Assembly (NCBI GenBank): GCA_030536165.1
Contig: JAUNQM010000024.1
Coordinates: forward strand, 1 to 14,934
Length of the DNA stretch: 14,934 nucleotides
Direction of reading: 5' to 3'
Source: Prevotellaceae bacterium
GTDB lineage: Bacteria; Bacteroidota; Bacteroidia; Bacteroidales; Bacteroidaceae
Shown here: one piece after another, positions 5,837 through 13,963 of the stretch
How the letters are laid out: each line of letters starts with the position of its first letter
Position numbering within the stretch: the stretch's first letter is position 1
Position numbers and translations under genes: made by a program
The notes under the pieces: model-generated
What the model saw: the letters and a program-made list of their open reading frames with translations, nothing else
Databases searched by the model: none
What the model was told of the DNA's origin: nothing

Positions 5837-7165
5837 TCACCTTTGCAGAGATTTCAAATCTACCATGACGAGATTGAGACGCTTGCCGTTAGAGAAACGC
5901 CCTGTCTGGAAGCACAGTTTTGTTCCGTCGGGACTGAAGAACGGCTGTGCGTGGTCGGGTCTCATCTTGCAATTGGTAGCGATGAGATGCTTTTCACCAG
6001 TCATGATGTTGATAACCCACACATTGCCAGCAAATGTGTCGCCCGTTGCCCATTTATTGTCGCGCGTAGCATTGCAATGCCAGAAGCCCATGCCTCCGAG
6101 CATGTTTCGGTCAGGGTGCTCTGCCGTACCGGTCTCAACCTGCCCGAGCACATCAACGTCATCGTTTCTGAGATTGATTCTGAAAATGCCGTGTGCTTGT
6201 TTGCGTAGTCGTGGCTGATAGCCGAGCACGTTGAAATAGACGAAATCTTCCGAAGCGAAAGTCTCGTGTGTAACCCAGTCGAGTGGTGTTTCCTTGTAGA
6301 GTGGCTTTAAGTCTGTGCCGTCGCTCTTGACGTACCACATTCTCTGAAATGCGTCTCCGCCAGTCTCGTTGCAAAAGACTATTTCCTCGGGGCGGAAACG
6401 GCTTGACTGAATGTGTCCAACCTTGAACTCCACATCGCACACTTTTTCCACCTTGCCTGTTTCAAGATTCATCTTGCGAATGCCACTCAATGTAGGCTTT
6501 ATCTTCACAGGTTGGTTGCTCTCTGGGAGGAATGCGTTTTTGTTCATACGCTCGATTTCCTCGGGAGTGCCATTGCGCTCAACAGTGATGTATGCCCACT
6601 TATCGTCGCTGCTAATACAGTAACCGCCTGGTCGCCCCATATCGTCAGGGAAAGTGCCAATGAACTTTTCATATTTCTCGTGTTTCTTCACCTTATTATT
6701 ATGGACATCTGCAAAGAATTGGTCGAGGTCAATTACATAGAGATTCCATTTCTCATCAACACGACGATTCAGAAACATTTTATTTGACTTGTTTGCAAGG
6801 AAACCGCTACCAGTGTTGTCGCCATCAGTAGCCTGAATGATTCTACCTGTAGCCACCTCAATGAAATAAAGTTGTGTAGGTGGCCATTTACCTTTTTCAG
6901 TATTATTCGTATTCTTCCCGCGACTTGACGAACGGAAAAGCAGATATTGACCGTCGGGAGTCCACATCGGATCTGTCTGATAGAGGAAGCGGTCGTTCTT
7001 TGTTGTGTCGGTGAGTATGGTCATTTCCCTACCACTGCCTTCGTCGAAGAAAGACCAAGACTCTGACTGACCATATACGCCATAGCCCTGTGCGTTGGCA
7101 GTTGCTGCAAAGCATAGCATACAGACGAACAGGAATGATGTCAGATGGTTGATTGAAGTTTTCAT
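5837..7165 (-). CDS. Secreted PL22-like oligogalacturonate lyase (beta-propeller)
   Basis: The 442-residue protein has a signal peptide (cleavage near ANAQ, residue 26) and repeated TolB/WD40-like blades, such as DPMWTPDGQYLLFRSS (65-80), ISSDDKWAYITVER (184-197) and FFSPDGTKLCFQTGR (409-423). Oligogalacturonate lyases (PL22) have this fold and use histidines and a bound metal to cut short unsaturated or saturated galacturonides by beta-elimination. Candidate residues are His251 (GHIQSSRF), His300 (VTHETF), His363 (GFWHCNATRD) and His405 (PDHAQPFF). It is the first gene of a likely operon with GH105, whose substrate it could supply. Enterobacterial Ogl is cytoplasmic, so the signal peptide is a difference. 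An alternative is a TolB-like propeller of unrelated function. Confidence 0.7.
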   Translation of the reverse strand: MKTSINHLTSFLFVCMLCFAATANAQGYGVYGQSESWSFFDEGSGREMTILTDTTKNDRFLYQTDPMWTPDGQYLLFRSSSRGKNTNNTEKGKWPPTQLYFIEVATGRIIQATDGDNTGSGFLANKSNKMFLNRRVDEKWNLYVIDLDQFFADVHNNKVKKHEKYEKFIGTFPDDMGRPGGYCISSDDKWAYITVERNGTPEEIERMNKNAFLPESNQPVKIKPTLSGIRKMNLETGKVEKVCDVEFKVGHIQSSRFRPEEIVFCNETGGDAFQRMWYVKSDGTDLKPLYKETPLDWVTHETFASEDFVYFNVLGYQPRLRKQAHGIFRINLRNDDVDVLGQVETGTAEHPDRNMLGGMGFWHCNATRDNKWATGDTFAGNVWVINIMTGEKHLIATNCKMRPDHAQPFFSPDGTKLCFQTGRFSNGKRLNLVMVDLKSLQR

Positions 7166-7190
7166 AGTTTTTGGTTTTTAGTAATTTCTG

Positions 7191-7198
7191 CAAAGATA
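7191..7198 (-). promoter_or_regulatory. -7 element for the PL22-like/GH105 operon
   Basis: The minus strand reads TATCTTTG, a full -7 match, 25 bp before the start codon at 7165. The -33 position has no TTG, which would fit a promoter needing an activator; this is inference. Confidence 0.55.
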
Positions 7199-7230
7199 AT
7201 ACTTTTTTATTTATCTCGTTAATAAAGCTA

Positions 7231-7261
7231 TTGTTTATTTGATAAATTTTGTTTACTTTTG
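7231..7261 (+). promoter_or_regulatory. Promoter of the GH28 gene
   Basis: TTG at 7231-7233, a 20-bp spacer and TACTTTTG at 7254-7261 match the Bacteroidetes promoter. The predicted start is near 7268, so the leader to the ATG at 7288 is only about 20 nt. It diverges from the PL22-like operon promoter; the -7 boxes are about 55 bp apart. Confidence 0.65.
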
Positions 7262-7287
7262 CCTTCTGACTGAAGAAAAGACTATAA

Positions 7288-8757
7288 ATGATTAGGCTCA
7301 AACATACATTATATATAAGGAAGGCATGGTTGAGGAAATCAATCTCGACGTGGCTGATGCTCATCGTTCTTTCATGCTCTGCGTGTATGGCAGATGATTT
7401 TTGCGTCGTTAAATTCGGAGCGAAAGGCGATGGTAAGACAAACGACACTTATGCTATCAATTCAGCAATCGAAGCATCTTCTGCGAAAGGCGGTGGGTGC
7501 GTTGTCATTCCTAAAGGCGTGTATCTGTCCCACTCTATTCACCTAAAATCCAACATCACTTTGCAACTTGATGAAGGTGCGATAATCAAGGCTGCGCCTG
7601 TCACCGACTCGTTGGCTTATGATAATCCCGAACAGAACACATCGACGTATCAAGATTTTGGTCATAGCCACTGGCAGAACTCGCTGATATGGGGTATAGG
7701 ACTTCATAATGTCAAGATTACCGGCAAGGGAATGATTGATGGCACAGGCGTGTTGTCGCGCGGAGGAGTGCGAAAAGGATATACCGGCCCCTCTATTGCC
7801 AACAAGGCCATAGCACTGAAGGACTGCAAGGAGATAGAAATATCAGATTTGAGTTTCAAGTCGTGCGGTCATTTTGCACTACTTCTGACTGGAGTTGATG
7901 ACACATTGATTGACGGCTTGACTATCGACACGAACCGTGACGGCATCGACATTGATTGCTGCCAGAATGTGGTCGTAAGGAACTGCAAGGTTAATACCCT
8001 TAACGACGATGCCATAGTGTTGAAGTGTTCATACGCTTTAGGCTGGGCAAAGCCAACAGAGAATGTTTTGATTGAGGACTGCCATGTCTCAGGCTTTGAT
8101 GTAGGTTCGCTCATAGACGAAACTTATACAACCAATACACAAAAAGCCCCTGACCGTGACGGACCTACGGGAAGAATCAAACTCGGCACTGAGAGCAATG
8201 GTGGATTCCGCGATATAACCATACGCAACTGCACGTTTGAACACTGCCGCGGGCTTGCGCTCGAATCCGTTGACGGGGCAGCAATGGAAAACATCAACGT
8301 AAGTGGCATCAAAATGAACGATATCTGCAATTCGCCTATATATATAAGGTTAGGTAGCAGAATGCGTGGACCAAACACATTGAGCCCGTCTGTGGTCAGG
8401 AATATCTCAATCAGCGATGTTACCGTGACCGATGCTGATTGCAGATATGCATGTCTCATTGCTGGTGAGAAAGGGCATCCAGTAAAAGACGTAACACTTA
8501 AGAACATCAACATACAGTATCGTGGTGGCATAACTCTCAACGACTACCATAACCAGCGAGGAACCAATCCGTTTTTCTACCATGATGGCGGCAACTATCC
8601 AGAGCCATCAGCACACGGCATTCAACCGGCATGGGGCTTGTCGGCAACTTACGCTGAAGGTATTGTGCTAGACAATGTCAAGTTTGAGTTGCTCTCATCT
8701 GACGAACGCCCGATGATTTATAAGAAGCATGTGAAGCGAATGAAGATTAGGAAGTGA
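7288..8757 (+). CDS. GH28 polygalacturonase/rhamnogalacturonase-like enzyme
   Basis: GH28 enzymes are right-handed beta-helices that hydrolyse pectin backbones by inversion. This 489-residue protein shows the N-terminal FGAKGDGKTNDTYAI (43-57) typical of the superfamily, NRDGID (216-221), NDD (239-241) and RIKLG (296-300), which supply the conserved aspartates and substrate-binding Arg/Lys. The usual GHG motif is replaced by SGFDVGSL (268-275), which resembles the GSL of fungal rhamnogalacturonase A and suggests a non-homogalacturonan substrate. A basic stretch (1-19) and hydrophobic segment (about 21-33) form the export signal; LSCSAC (28-33) might be a weak lipobox. Start 7288 fits the promoter; Met24 is an alternative that shortens the signal. 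Confidence 0.85.
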   Translation: MIRLKHTLYIRKAWLRKSISTWLMLIVLSCSACMADDFCVVKFGAKGDGKTNDTYAINSAIEASSAKGGGCVVIPKGVYLSHSIHLKSNITLQLDEGAIIKAAPVTDSLAYDNPEQNTSTYQDFGHSHWQNSLIWGIGLHNVKITGKGMIDGTGVLSRGGVRKGYTGPSIANKAIALKDCKEIEISDLSFKSCGHFALLLTGVDDTLIDGLTIDTNRDGIDIDCCQNVVVRNCKVNTLNDDAIVLKCSYALGWAKPTENVLIEDCHVSGFDVGSLIDETYTTNTQKAPDRDGPTGRIKLGTESNGGFRDITIRNCTFEHCRGLALESVDGAAMENINVSGIKMNDICNSPIYIRLGSRMRGPNTLSPSVVRNISISDVTVTDADCRYACLIAGEKGHPVKDVTLKNINIQYRGGITLNDYHNQRGTNPFFYHDGGNYPEPSAHGIQPAWGLSATYAEGIVLDNVKFELLSSDERPMIYKKHVKRMKIRK

Positions 8758-8836
8758 AATGATATTTTTAGAAATAGGCATTTCCGAGTCCATAAGGTCA
8801 CTTGTCGAATACAAATAAAAATACTTTATGTTTTAT

Positions 8837-8867
8837 TTTGTATTGTCTTCGATTTGCACTATCTTTG
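8837..8867 (+). promoter_or_regulatory. Promoter of the 7TM-HD gene
   Basis: TTTG at 8837-8840, a 19-bp spacer and TATCTTTG at 8860-8867 form one of the best promoter matches in the window. Transcription would begin near 8873, leaving about 20 nt of leader. This gives the gene its own promoter, apart from GH28. Confidence 0.75.
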
Positions 8868-8894
8868 CAGTGAATATATTAAAGAAGATACGAC

Positions 8895-10928
8895 ATGGCA
8901 CGTAAAAAGTTCTATAGAAAAGAAGGTCGCATCAACGTCATTGGTATCGTTGCGGCAATGGTGGTTTCGGTGGCTGTGCTGGTGTTTTTCATGCCGCGCG
9001 AAAGTACGTTCAGCATGCAGTACGACCAAGGAAAGCCGTGGCGATATGGTGCGCTGATTGCTGGATTCGACTTCCCGATAATGAAGACCGACAAGGATAT
9101 TGCCTCGGAAAAGGACAGCATGACGCGGTCGTTCGTGCCATATTATGCAATCAATAGCCGTATTACCGACTTTCAGGTTGAGCGACTCGGACAAATCCTG
9201 ACCGATAGTTTCAGCATTCCGAACACAGTCCGCGAGAGTCTTTTGGCTCAAATGCGAGACATCTATAATAAAGGTATAATCAGCATCGAGGAGTACGACA
9301 TACTTCAAAACAGTTGCAAGGGTATAAGGCTCATCGAGAACAACAAGGCCTCGAAGGTGGATTTAGAGAACATTTTTTCCACCGCACAGGCTTACAAGAA
9401 ACTTATTTCCGACAATGAGGACGCGAGTCAGATACTCCGCGCTGCAAATCTCAACGAGTTCCTCATACCGAATCTGATTTACGATTCACTTAAGAGTGAG
9501 ACAAGCCGCAAAGACATACTCACCTCTATCACGCTTGCAAGCGGCATTGTGATGAGCGGGCAAAAGATTATCGACAAGGGCGACATCGTAGATAAGCAGA
9601 CTTACAACATTTTACTTTCTTACGAAAAAGAGATAAACAAGCGCAACGAATCATCGCTCCACGACGAGTGGATTATGTTTGGGCACGTCATCTATGTAGT
9701 GATACTGCTCGGCTTGCTTATCATCTATCTCTACCTTTATCGCCGCGACTATCTTGAAAAGCTTCGCAGCATACTCATGGTGTTTATCCTTGTGTCGGTG
9801 CTGCCGATTATGTGCTACTTGATGGTGTCGCACAACTTCTTCAGCGTGTATGTACTGCCGTTCACTATGGTTCCTATCTTCATCAGCGTGTTCATGGACT
9901 CGCGCACAGCTTTCATATCGCATGTGATTATGGTGCTGCTGTGTGCCTGCTCGCTCCGCACGCCGTATGAATTTATCGTGGTGCAGACTGTAGCAGGCGG
10001 TATTGCTATTGCTACGCTGCGCGACCTTTCGAGCCGTTCGCAATTGATAAAGACGGCAATCCTTACGGCACTGGGCAGCGCTGCAATCTACTTCGCCATT
10101 GAGATTGTGCAGTATGGCGACGTCTCAAAACTCGATAAGAGCATGTATTTCCACTTTGCAGAGAACGGCGTGCTACTGCTGTTCGCATATCCTTTGATGT
10201 GGTGCATCGAGAAGATATTCGGCTTCACATCGAATGTGACACTTGTAGAACTGTCGAACACCAACAACCCACTGCTTCGCCAACTTAGCGAGGTGGCACC
10301 AGGGACATTCCAACATGCTATTCAAGTGGGCAACCTTGCTGCCGAAGTAGCAAATAGAATCGGAGCAAAGAGTCAGGAGGTACGTACGGGTGCTCTGTAT
10401 CACGATATAGGAAAAATGATTGACCCTGCATTCTTCATCGAGAATCAATCGGGCGTGAATCCTCACGACAAGCTTTCTCCTACAGATAGTGCACGCATAC
10501 TTGTAAGCCACGTCACCGAAGGCGTAAAACTTGCAGAGAAGAACGGTCTGCCTAAGATGATTATCGACTTCATTGCTACTCATCACGGCATGGGCAAATG
10601 CAAATACTTTTACAATAAATTCATAGAAGAAAACCCTGGTGTGGATGTCGATACGCTCACGTTCACATACCCAGGCCCTAACCCATTCACACTCGAACAG
10701 GCTATACTCATGATGGCTGATGCAAGCGAGGCAGCAACGAGGTCGTTGACAGAATACACCGAGAAAAGCATATCAGAAATGGTGGAGAAAGTCATCGACA
10801 CTCAAATGGCCGAAGGCTACTTCCGCGACTGTCCAATCACGTTCCACGACATTGCAATAGCCAAGACTGTGCTCACCGAAAAACTGAAGACTGCCTATCA
10901 TACGAGAATCAAATATCCTGAAATGTAA
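8895..10928 (+). CDS. 7TM-HD cyclic-di-AMP phosphodiesterase (PgpH type)
   Basis: Members of the 7TM-HD family hydrolyse cyclic di-AMP, a second messenger tied to osmotic balance and cell-wall state. The 677-residue protein has a first membrane segment at about 13-33, then an extracytoplasmic 7TM-HDED domain of about 220 residues (from FMPRESTF to NESSLHDEW). A bundle of six or so membrane helices follows (about 260-440). The cytoplasmic HD domain ends the protein. Metal ligands are visible as His474 (TFQHAIQ), His503-Asp504 (YHDIGK), His563-His564 (THHGMGK) and Asp609 (MMADASEA), so the enzyme should be active. It has its own promoter. The next gene, a pectin-associated enzyme, starts 28 bp after its stop. 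Confidence 0.93.
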   Translation: MARKKFYRKEGRINVIGIVAAMVVSVAVLVFFMPRESTFSMQYDQGKPWRYGALIAGFDFPIMKTDKDIASEKDSMTRSFVPYYAINSRITDFQVERLGQILTDSFSIPNTVRESLLAQMRDIYNKGIISIEEYDILQNSCKGIRLIENNKASKVDLENIFSTAQAYKKLISDNEDASQILRAANLNEFLIPNLIYDSLKSETSRKDILTSITLASGIVMSGQKIIDKGDIVDKQTYNILLSYEKEINKRNESSLHDEWIMFGHVIYVVILLGLLIIYLYLYRRDYLEKLRSILMVFILVSVLPIMCYLMVSHNFFSVYVLPFTMVPIFISVFMDSRTAFISHVIMVLLCACSLRTPYEFIVVQTVAGGIAIATLRDLSSRSQLIKTAILTALGSAAIYFAIEIVQYGDVSKLDKSMYFHFAENGVLLLFAYPLMWCIEKIFGFTSNVTLVELSNTNNPLLRQLSEVAPGTFQHAIQVGNLAAEVANRIGAKSQEVRTGALYHDIGKMIDPAFFIENQSGVNPHDKLSPTDSARILVSHVTEGVKLAEKNGLPKMIIDFIATHHGMGKCKYFYNKFIEENPGVDVDTLTFTYPGPNPFTLEQAILMMADASEAATRSLTEYTEKSISEMVEKVIDTQMAEGYFRDCPITFHDIAIAKTVLTEKLKTAYHTRIKYPEM

Positions 10929-10956
10929 GCACCTATAGCATTGATAACTAAACTAC

Positions 10957-13908
10957 ATGAAAACAATATTAACCATATTATGCCTCTGTGCGATGAGCAC
11001 AAGCGGCTTTGCACAGAAGAAAGTCGGCGACTTCATCGAATCTACATCCTACAACGACAACAAGCGTGGCACGGAACGCGTGATGCAATACTTCCCTGAA
11101 GGAAACGACTTCGTGTGCTATAATGGAACGAATCGTTTCACCCGCGCACTATATGGCGGATACACTGACTTCCGACTTGAAACAAGCGACATGCCTGTTT
11201 TTGCTTCCTACAAGAAAAACAATTATCGCAACATACAACTCGCGCTGAATGGCGTGCCACTCGATAAGGTGGAATTCTGCGAGGCGAAGTATTCTGCTGG
11301 CAAACGCACATACAAACTTACCGACAGCCGATGGAACGGTGGTGAACTCATATTGACTGCACTCGTGGCAATGGACGAAGAGACTGCAATATTGAGTTTC
11401 GAGACCACTGGCTTCATTGAGAAAGCCGAGATGGAAGCCATCGTGTCGGAGATTGCAAATACGAAACTTCATCGCAATGGCGATATGGGCGTGGAAAAGC
11501 CTGGCAGTTTCGAGGCTGGAAAGAAGCTCAACAGCATGAAATGGATTACCAACGACCCTACCCTACTTACCATAAAGATTGACGGCAACGACACTAAAGT
11601 AACCGTTAATGATGCCGAATCAGCAATGCTGTACAACAAAGCCCTCGCCTATAGCGAAGAACTGACTCAACGCATACAGTTCATTACCCCTGACCCATAC
11701 ATCAACACACTCGGTGCAGCACTCACAACGGCTGCCGACGGAGACTGGGACGGTTCGACATGGCTTCACGGATGCATCGGATGGCGCATGCCGTTGGCTG
11801 GCTGGAGGGCTGGCTATGTGGGCGATGTATTAGGTTGGAACGACCGTGCAAGGAAGCACTTCGATGCCTACGCTGCCTCGCAGGTAACAGGCGTTGAACC
11901 AGTAATAAAGCATCCTGCGCAAGACTCTACACTCAACCTCGCAAGGGCTGAAAAGAAGTGGGGCACGCAGATGTATAGCAATGGTTACATCTGCCGAAAC
12001 CCGAACAGAAACAACCAGATGCACCACTACGACATGAACCTTAACTATATTGATGAGTTACTATGGCACTTCCGCTACGATGCCGACCGCGATTATCTGC
12101 GCAAGATGTGGCCTGTGCTCAAACTGCATCTGCAATGGGAAAAGCGCAACTTCGACCCAGACGACGATGGTCTCTACGATGCCTATTGCTGCATCTGGGC
12201 AAGCGATGCATTGTACTATAACAGCGGTGCTGTGACTCACTCCTCTGCCTATAACCTCCGTGCCTTCCGCATGGCAGCTCGCATTGCTGAGATTCTCGGC
12301 GAGGATGCGTCTTGGTTTAAGGCTGAAGCGGATAAGACTCAGAAAGCAATGAACCAACGCCTTTGGATGAACGACAAAGGCACATGGGCTGAATTCCAGG
12401 ACTTCATGGGGCATAAACGTCTGCACGAATACCCTGCACTATGGACTCTTTACACCGCCATCGACTGCGGAGCCGGTACAACCGAGCAAAATCTACGTGC
12501 AACTCAGTGGATAGACAACAACATTCCGCACATCCCAATGAAATGGAAGACCACTGCCACCGATAAGGAACTGGCTGTAGGCGACTGGTCGGTGGTATCC
12601 ACATCCGACTGGATGCCGTATTCTTGGAGTATAAATAATGTGGCGCCTGCTGAAATCATGCACACGGCATTGGCATATTTCGAGGCGGGAAGAAGTGAGG
12701 AAGGCTTCCGACTGATGAAGAGTTCAATACTCGACCAGATGTATCTCGGTTCGTCGCCAGGCAACTTTGCGCAGCTCAGTTTCTACGATGCAGCCCGCGG
12801 CGAGTGCTACCGCGACTTCGGCGACGTGATTGGCATCACTTCGCGCACACTGCTGCAAGGCCTGTTTGGCATACAGCCCGATGCTCTCAACGGCAAGTGC
12901 TACATTCGTCCAGGCTTGCCTAAGGACTGGGAGAACGCATCTGTCAGCACTCCTTACCTTAATTATACCTACCAGCGCGAGGGCAACAAGATTACTTTGT
13001 GGGTAGATCAGAAGTTCAGCAAACATCTGCAAATTGTGATTCTCAACGGCAAAAGCGAGATTGCATGCAGCGATGAGGAGAGCCAGATGATAGAATACGT
13101 GGCTGAAGAAATGCCACAACCAACAACCAACAACCGTCAACCATCAACCGTCTCAACCGACTGGGGCACAGCTTGCAACAACATTGATGCTTCAAAGCTC
13201 AAGACTATCGACTTGAAGAAATACTACAACAGCAATATCGACGACATATTCAAGAACAAATACCTCAGCCCACGTTCGCCTTACACTACTCTGCAAATAC
13301 CAACACAGGGCATCGGCGAGTGGTGTCACCCACAACTCACTGCCGACATCAGCGATGCTGGACTTCGCGAACTCATCAAGGGCGGAGAGTTCAACACAAG
13401 CATCGGCATTCCTTTCCGTTCGGTAAAGAAAAGCGCAAACATCATCTACACATCGCTCTTCGACAATTACCCTGACAGCGTCACTATCCCTCTGAAAGGC
13501 AATGCGTCGCGTGCGTTCCTCCTTATGGCAGGAAGCACCAACCACATGCAGAGCCACATTGCAAACGGCAAGGTCATGGTTACATACACCGACGGTACAA
13601 CCGACGAACTCGTGCTTGAAAACCCATACAACTGGTGCCCTATAGAGCAGGACTATTTCATCGACGGACAGGCTTTCCGCTGCGATGTGCAGCGTCCTTA
13701 TCGCGTGCATTTGAAGACAGGCGAAGTAAGTCGCGACCTCGGCGCCGCATTAGGCATCAAGGGTGTGTATGGCAGGGAAATACCTGACGGTGCAGCCGAG
13801 ATTCTTGAACTCAAACTTAACCCAGCAAAGGAACTGCAGAGCATCACCGTGCTCACACTCTCAAACGATGTGGTCATAGGCCTCGCAGGACTGACGTTGG
13901 AGCAATAA
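10957..13908 (+). CDS. Secreted DUF4450-like six-hairpin glycosidase candidate
   Basis: A 983-residue exported protein (signal cleavage near GFA, residue 19). The N-terminal part (about 30-240, with QYFPEGNDFVCYNGTNRFTR and ALYGG) is beta-rich and resembles Bacteroidetes DUF4450. The middle (about 245-690) reads as an (alpha/alpha)6 barrel like GH78, GH95 or GH63: DGDWDGSTWLHG (261-272), DPDDDGLYD (400-408), AEFQD with Glu479, and GDVIGITSRTLLQGLFGI. These acids are catalytic candidates only. A Pro/Thr/Asn/Gln linker (719-735) leads to a C-terminal beta domain of about 240 residues. The gene lies 28 bp after the 7TM-HD gene and 55 bp before the esterase gene. Context suggests a pectin or rhamnogalacturonan side-chain substrate; no specific reaction can be assigned. 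Confidence 0.65.
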   Translation: MKTILTILCLCAMSTSGFAQKKVGDFIESTSYNDNKRGTERVMQYFPEGNDFVCYNGTNRFTRALYGGYTDFRLETSDMPVFASYKKNNYRNIQLALNGVPLDKVEFCEAKYSAGKRTYKLTDSRWNGGELILTALVAMDEETAILSFETTGFIEKAEMEAIVSEIANTKLHRNGDMGVEKPGSFEAGKKLNSMKWITNDPTLLTIKIDGNDTKVTVNDAESAMLYNKALAYSEELTQRIQFITPDPYINTLGAALTTAADGDWDGSTWLHGCIGWRMPLAGWRAGYVGDVLGWNDRARKHFDAYAASQVTGVEPVIKHPAQDSTLNLARAEKKWGTQMYSNGYICRNPNRNNQMHHYDMNLNYIDELLWHFRYDADRDYLRKMWPVLKLHLQWEKRNFDPDDDGLYDAYCCIWASDALYYNSGAVTHSSAYNLRAFRMAARIAEILGEDASWFKAEADKTQKAMNQRLWMNDKGTWAEFQDFMGHKRLHEYPALWTLYTAIDCGAGTTEQNLRATQWIDNNIPHIPMKWKTTATDKELAVGDWSVVSTSDWMPYSWSINNVAPAEIMHTALAYFEAGRSEEGFRLMKSSILDQMYLGSSPGNFAQLSFYDAARGECYRDFGDVIGITSRTLLQGLFGIQPDALNGKCYIRPGLPKDWENASVSTPYLNYTYQREGNKITLWVDQKFSKHLQIVILNGKSEIACSDEESQMIEYVAEEMPQPTTNNRQPSTVSTDWGTACNNIDASKLKTIDLKKYYNSNIDDIFKNKYLSPRSPYTTLQIPTQGIGEWCHPQLTADISDAGLRELIKGGEFNTSIGIPFRSVKKSANIIYTSLFDNYPDSVTIPLKGNASRAFLLMAGSTNHMQSHIANGKVMVTYTDGTTDELVLENPYNWCPIEQDYFIDGQAFRCDVQRPYRVHLKTGEVSRDLGAALGIKGVYGREIPDGAAEILELKLNPAKELQSITVLTLSNDVVIGLAGLTLEQ
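13114..13158 (+). repeat. Degenerate CCAACAA heptamer array inside the coding sequence
   Basis: Units run CCACAA, CCAACAA, CCAACAA, CCGTCAA, CCATCAA, CCGTCTCAA. They encode the low-complexity linker PQPTTNNRQPSTVSTD between the barrel and the C-terminal domain. The 7-bp period is not a multiple of three, so gain or loss of a unit would shift the frame. Confidence 0.7.
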
Positions 13909-13921
13909 GTTATAAGAATCC

Positions 13922-13961
13922 TCGAACAATCGAAATATCGAAACATCGAAAAACCGAAACA
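13922..13961 (+). repeat. Five tandem 8-bp TCGAAACA-like repeats before the esterase gene
   Basis: TCGAACAA, TCGAAATA, TCGAAACA, TCGAAAAA and CCGAAACA follow one another without gaps, ending two bases before the ATG at 13964. The array makes up 40 of the 55 bp between the two genes and forms the whole ribosome-landing region, which otherwise has no Shine-Dalgarno-like sequence. Its A-rich character may itself support initiation. Confidence 0.85.
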
Positions 13962-13963
13962 AT

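Noticed and set aside
8758..8836. Terminator after the GH28 gene
   Set aside because: GAAAT-AGGC-ATTTC (about 8770-8783) gives only a 5-bp stem and no T-run follows, so no terminator is called.
12061..13710. Long minus-strand reading frames under the DUF4450-like gene
   Set aside because: Several frames over 120 residues exist, but they mirror the codon usage of the real gene and have no recognisable domains or promoters.
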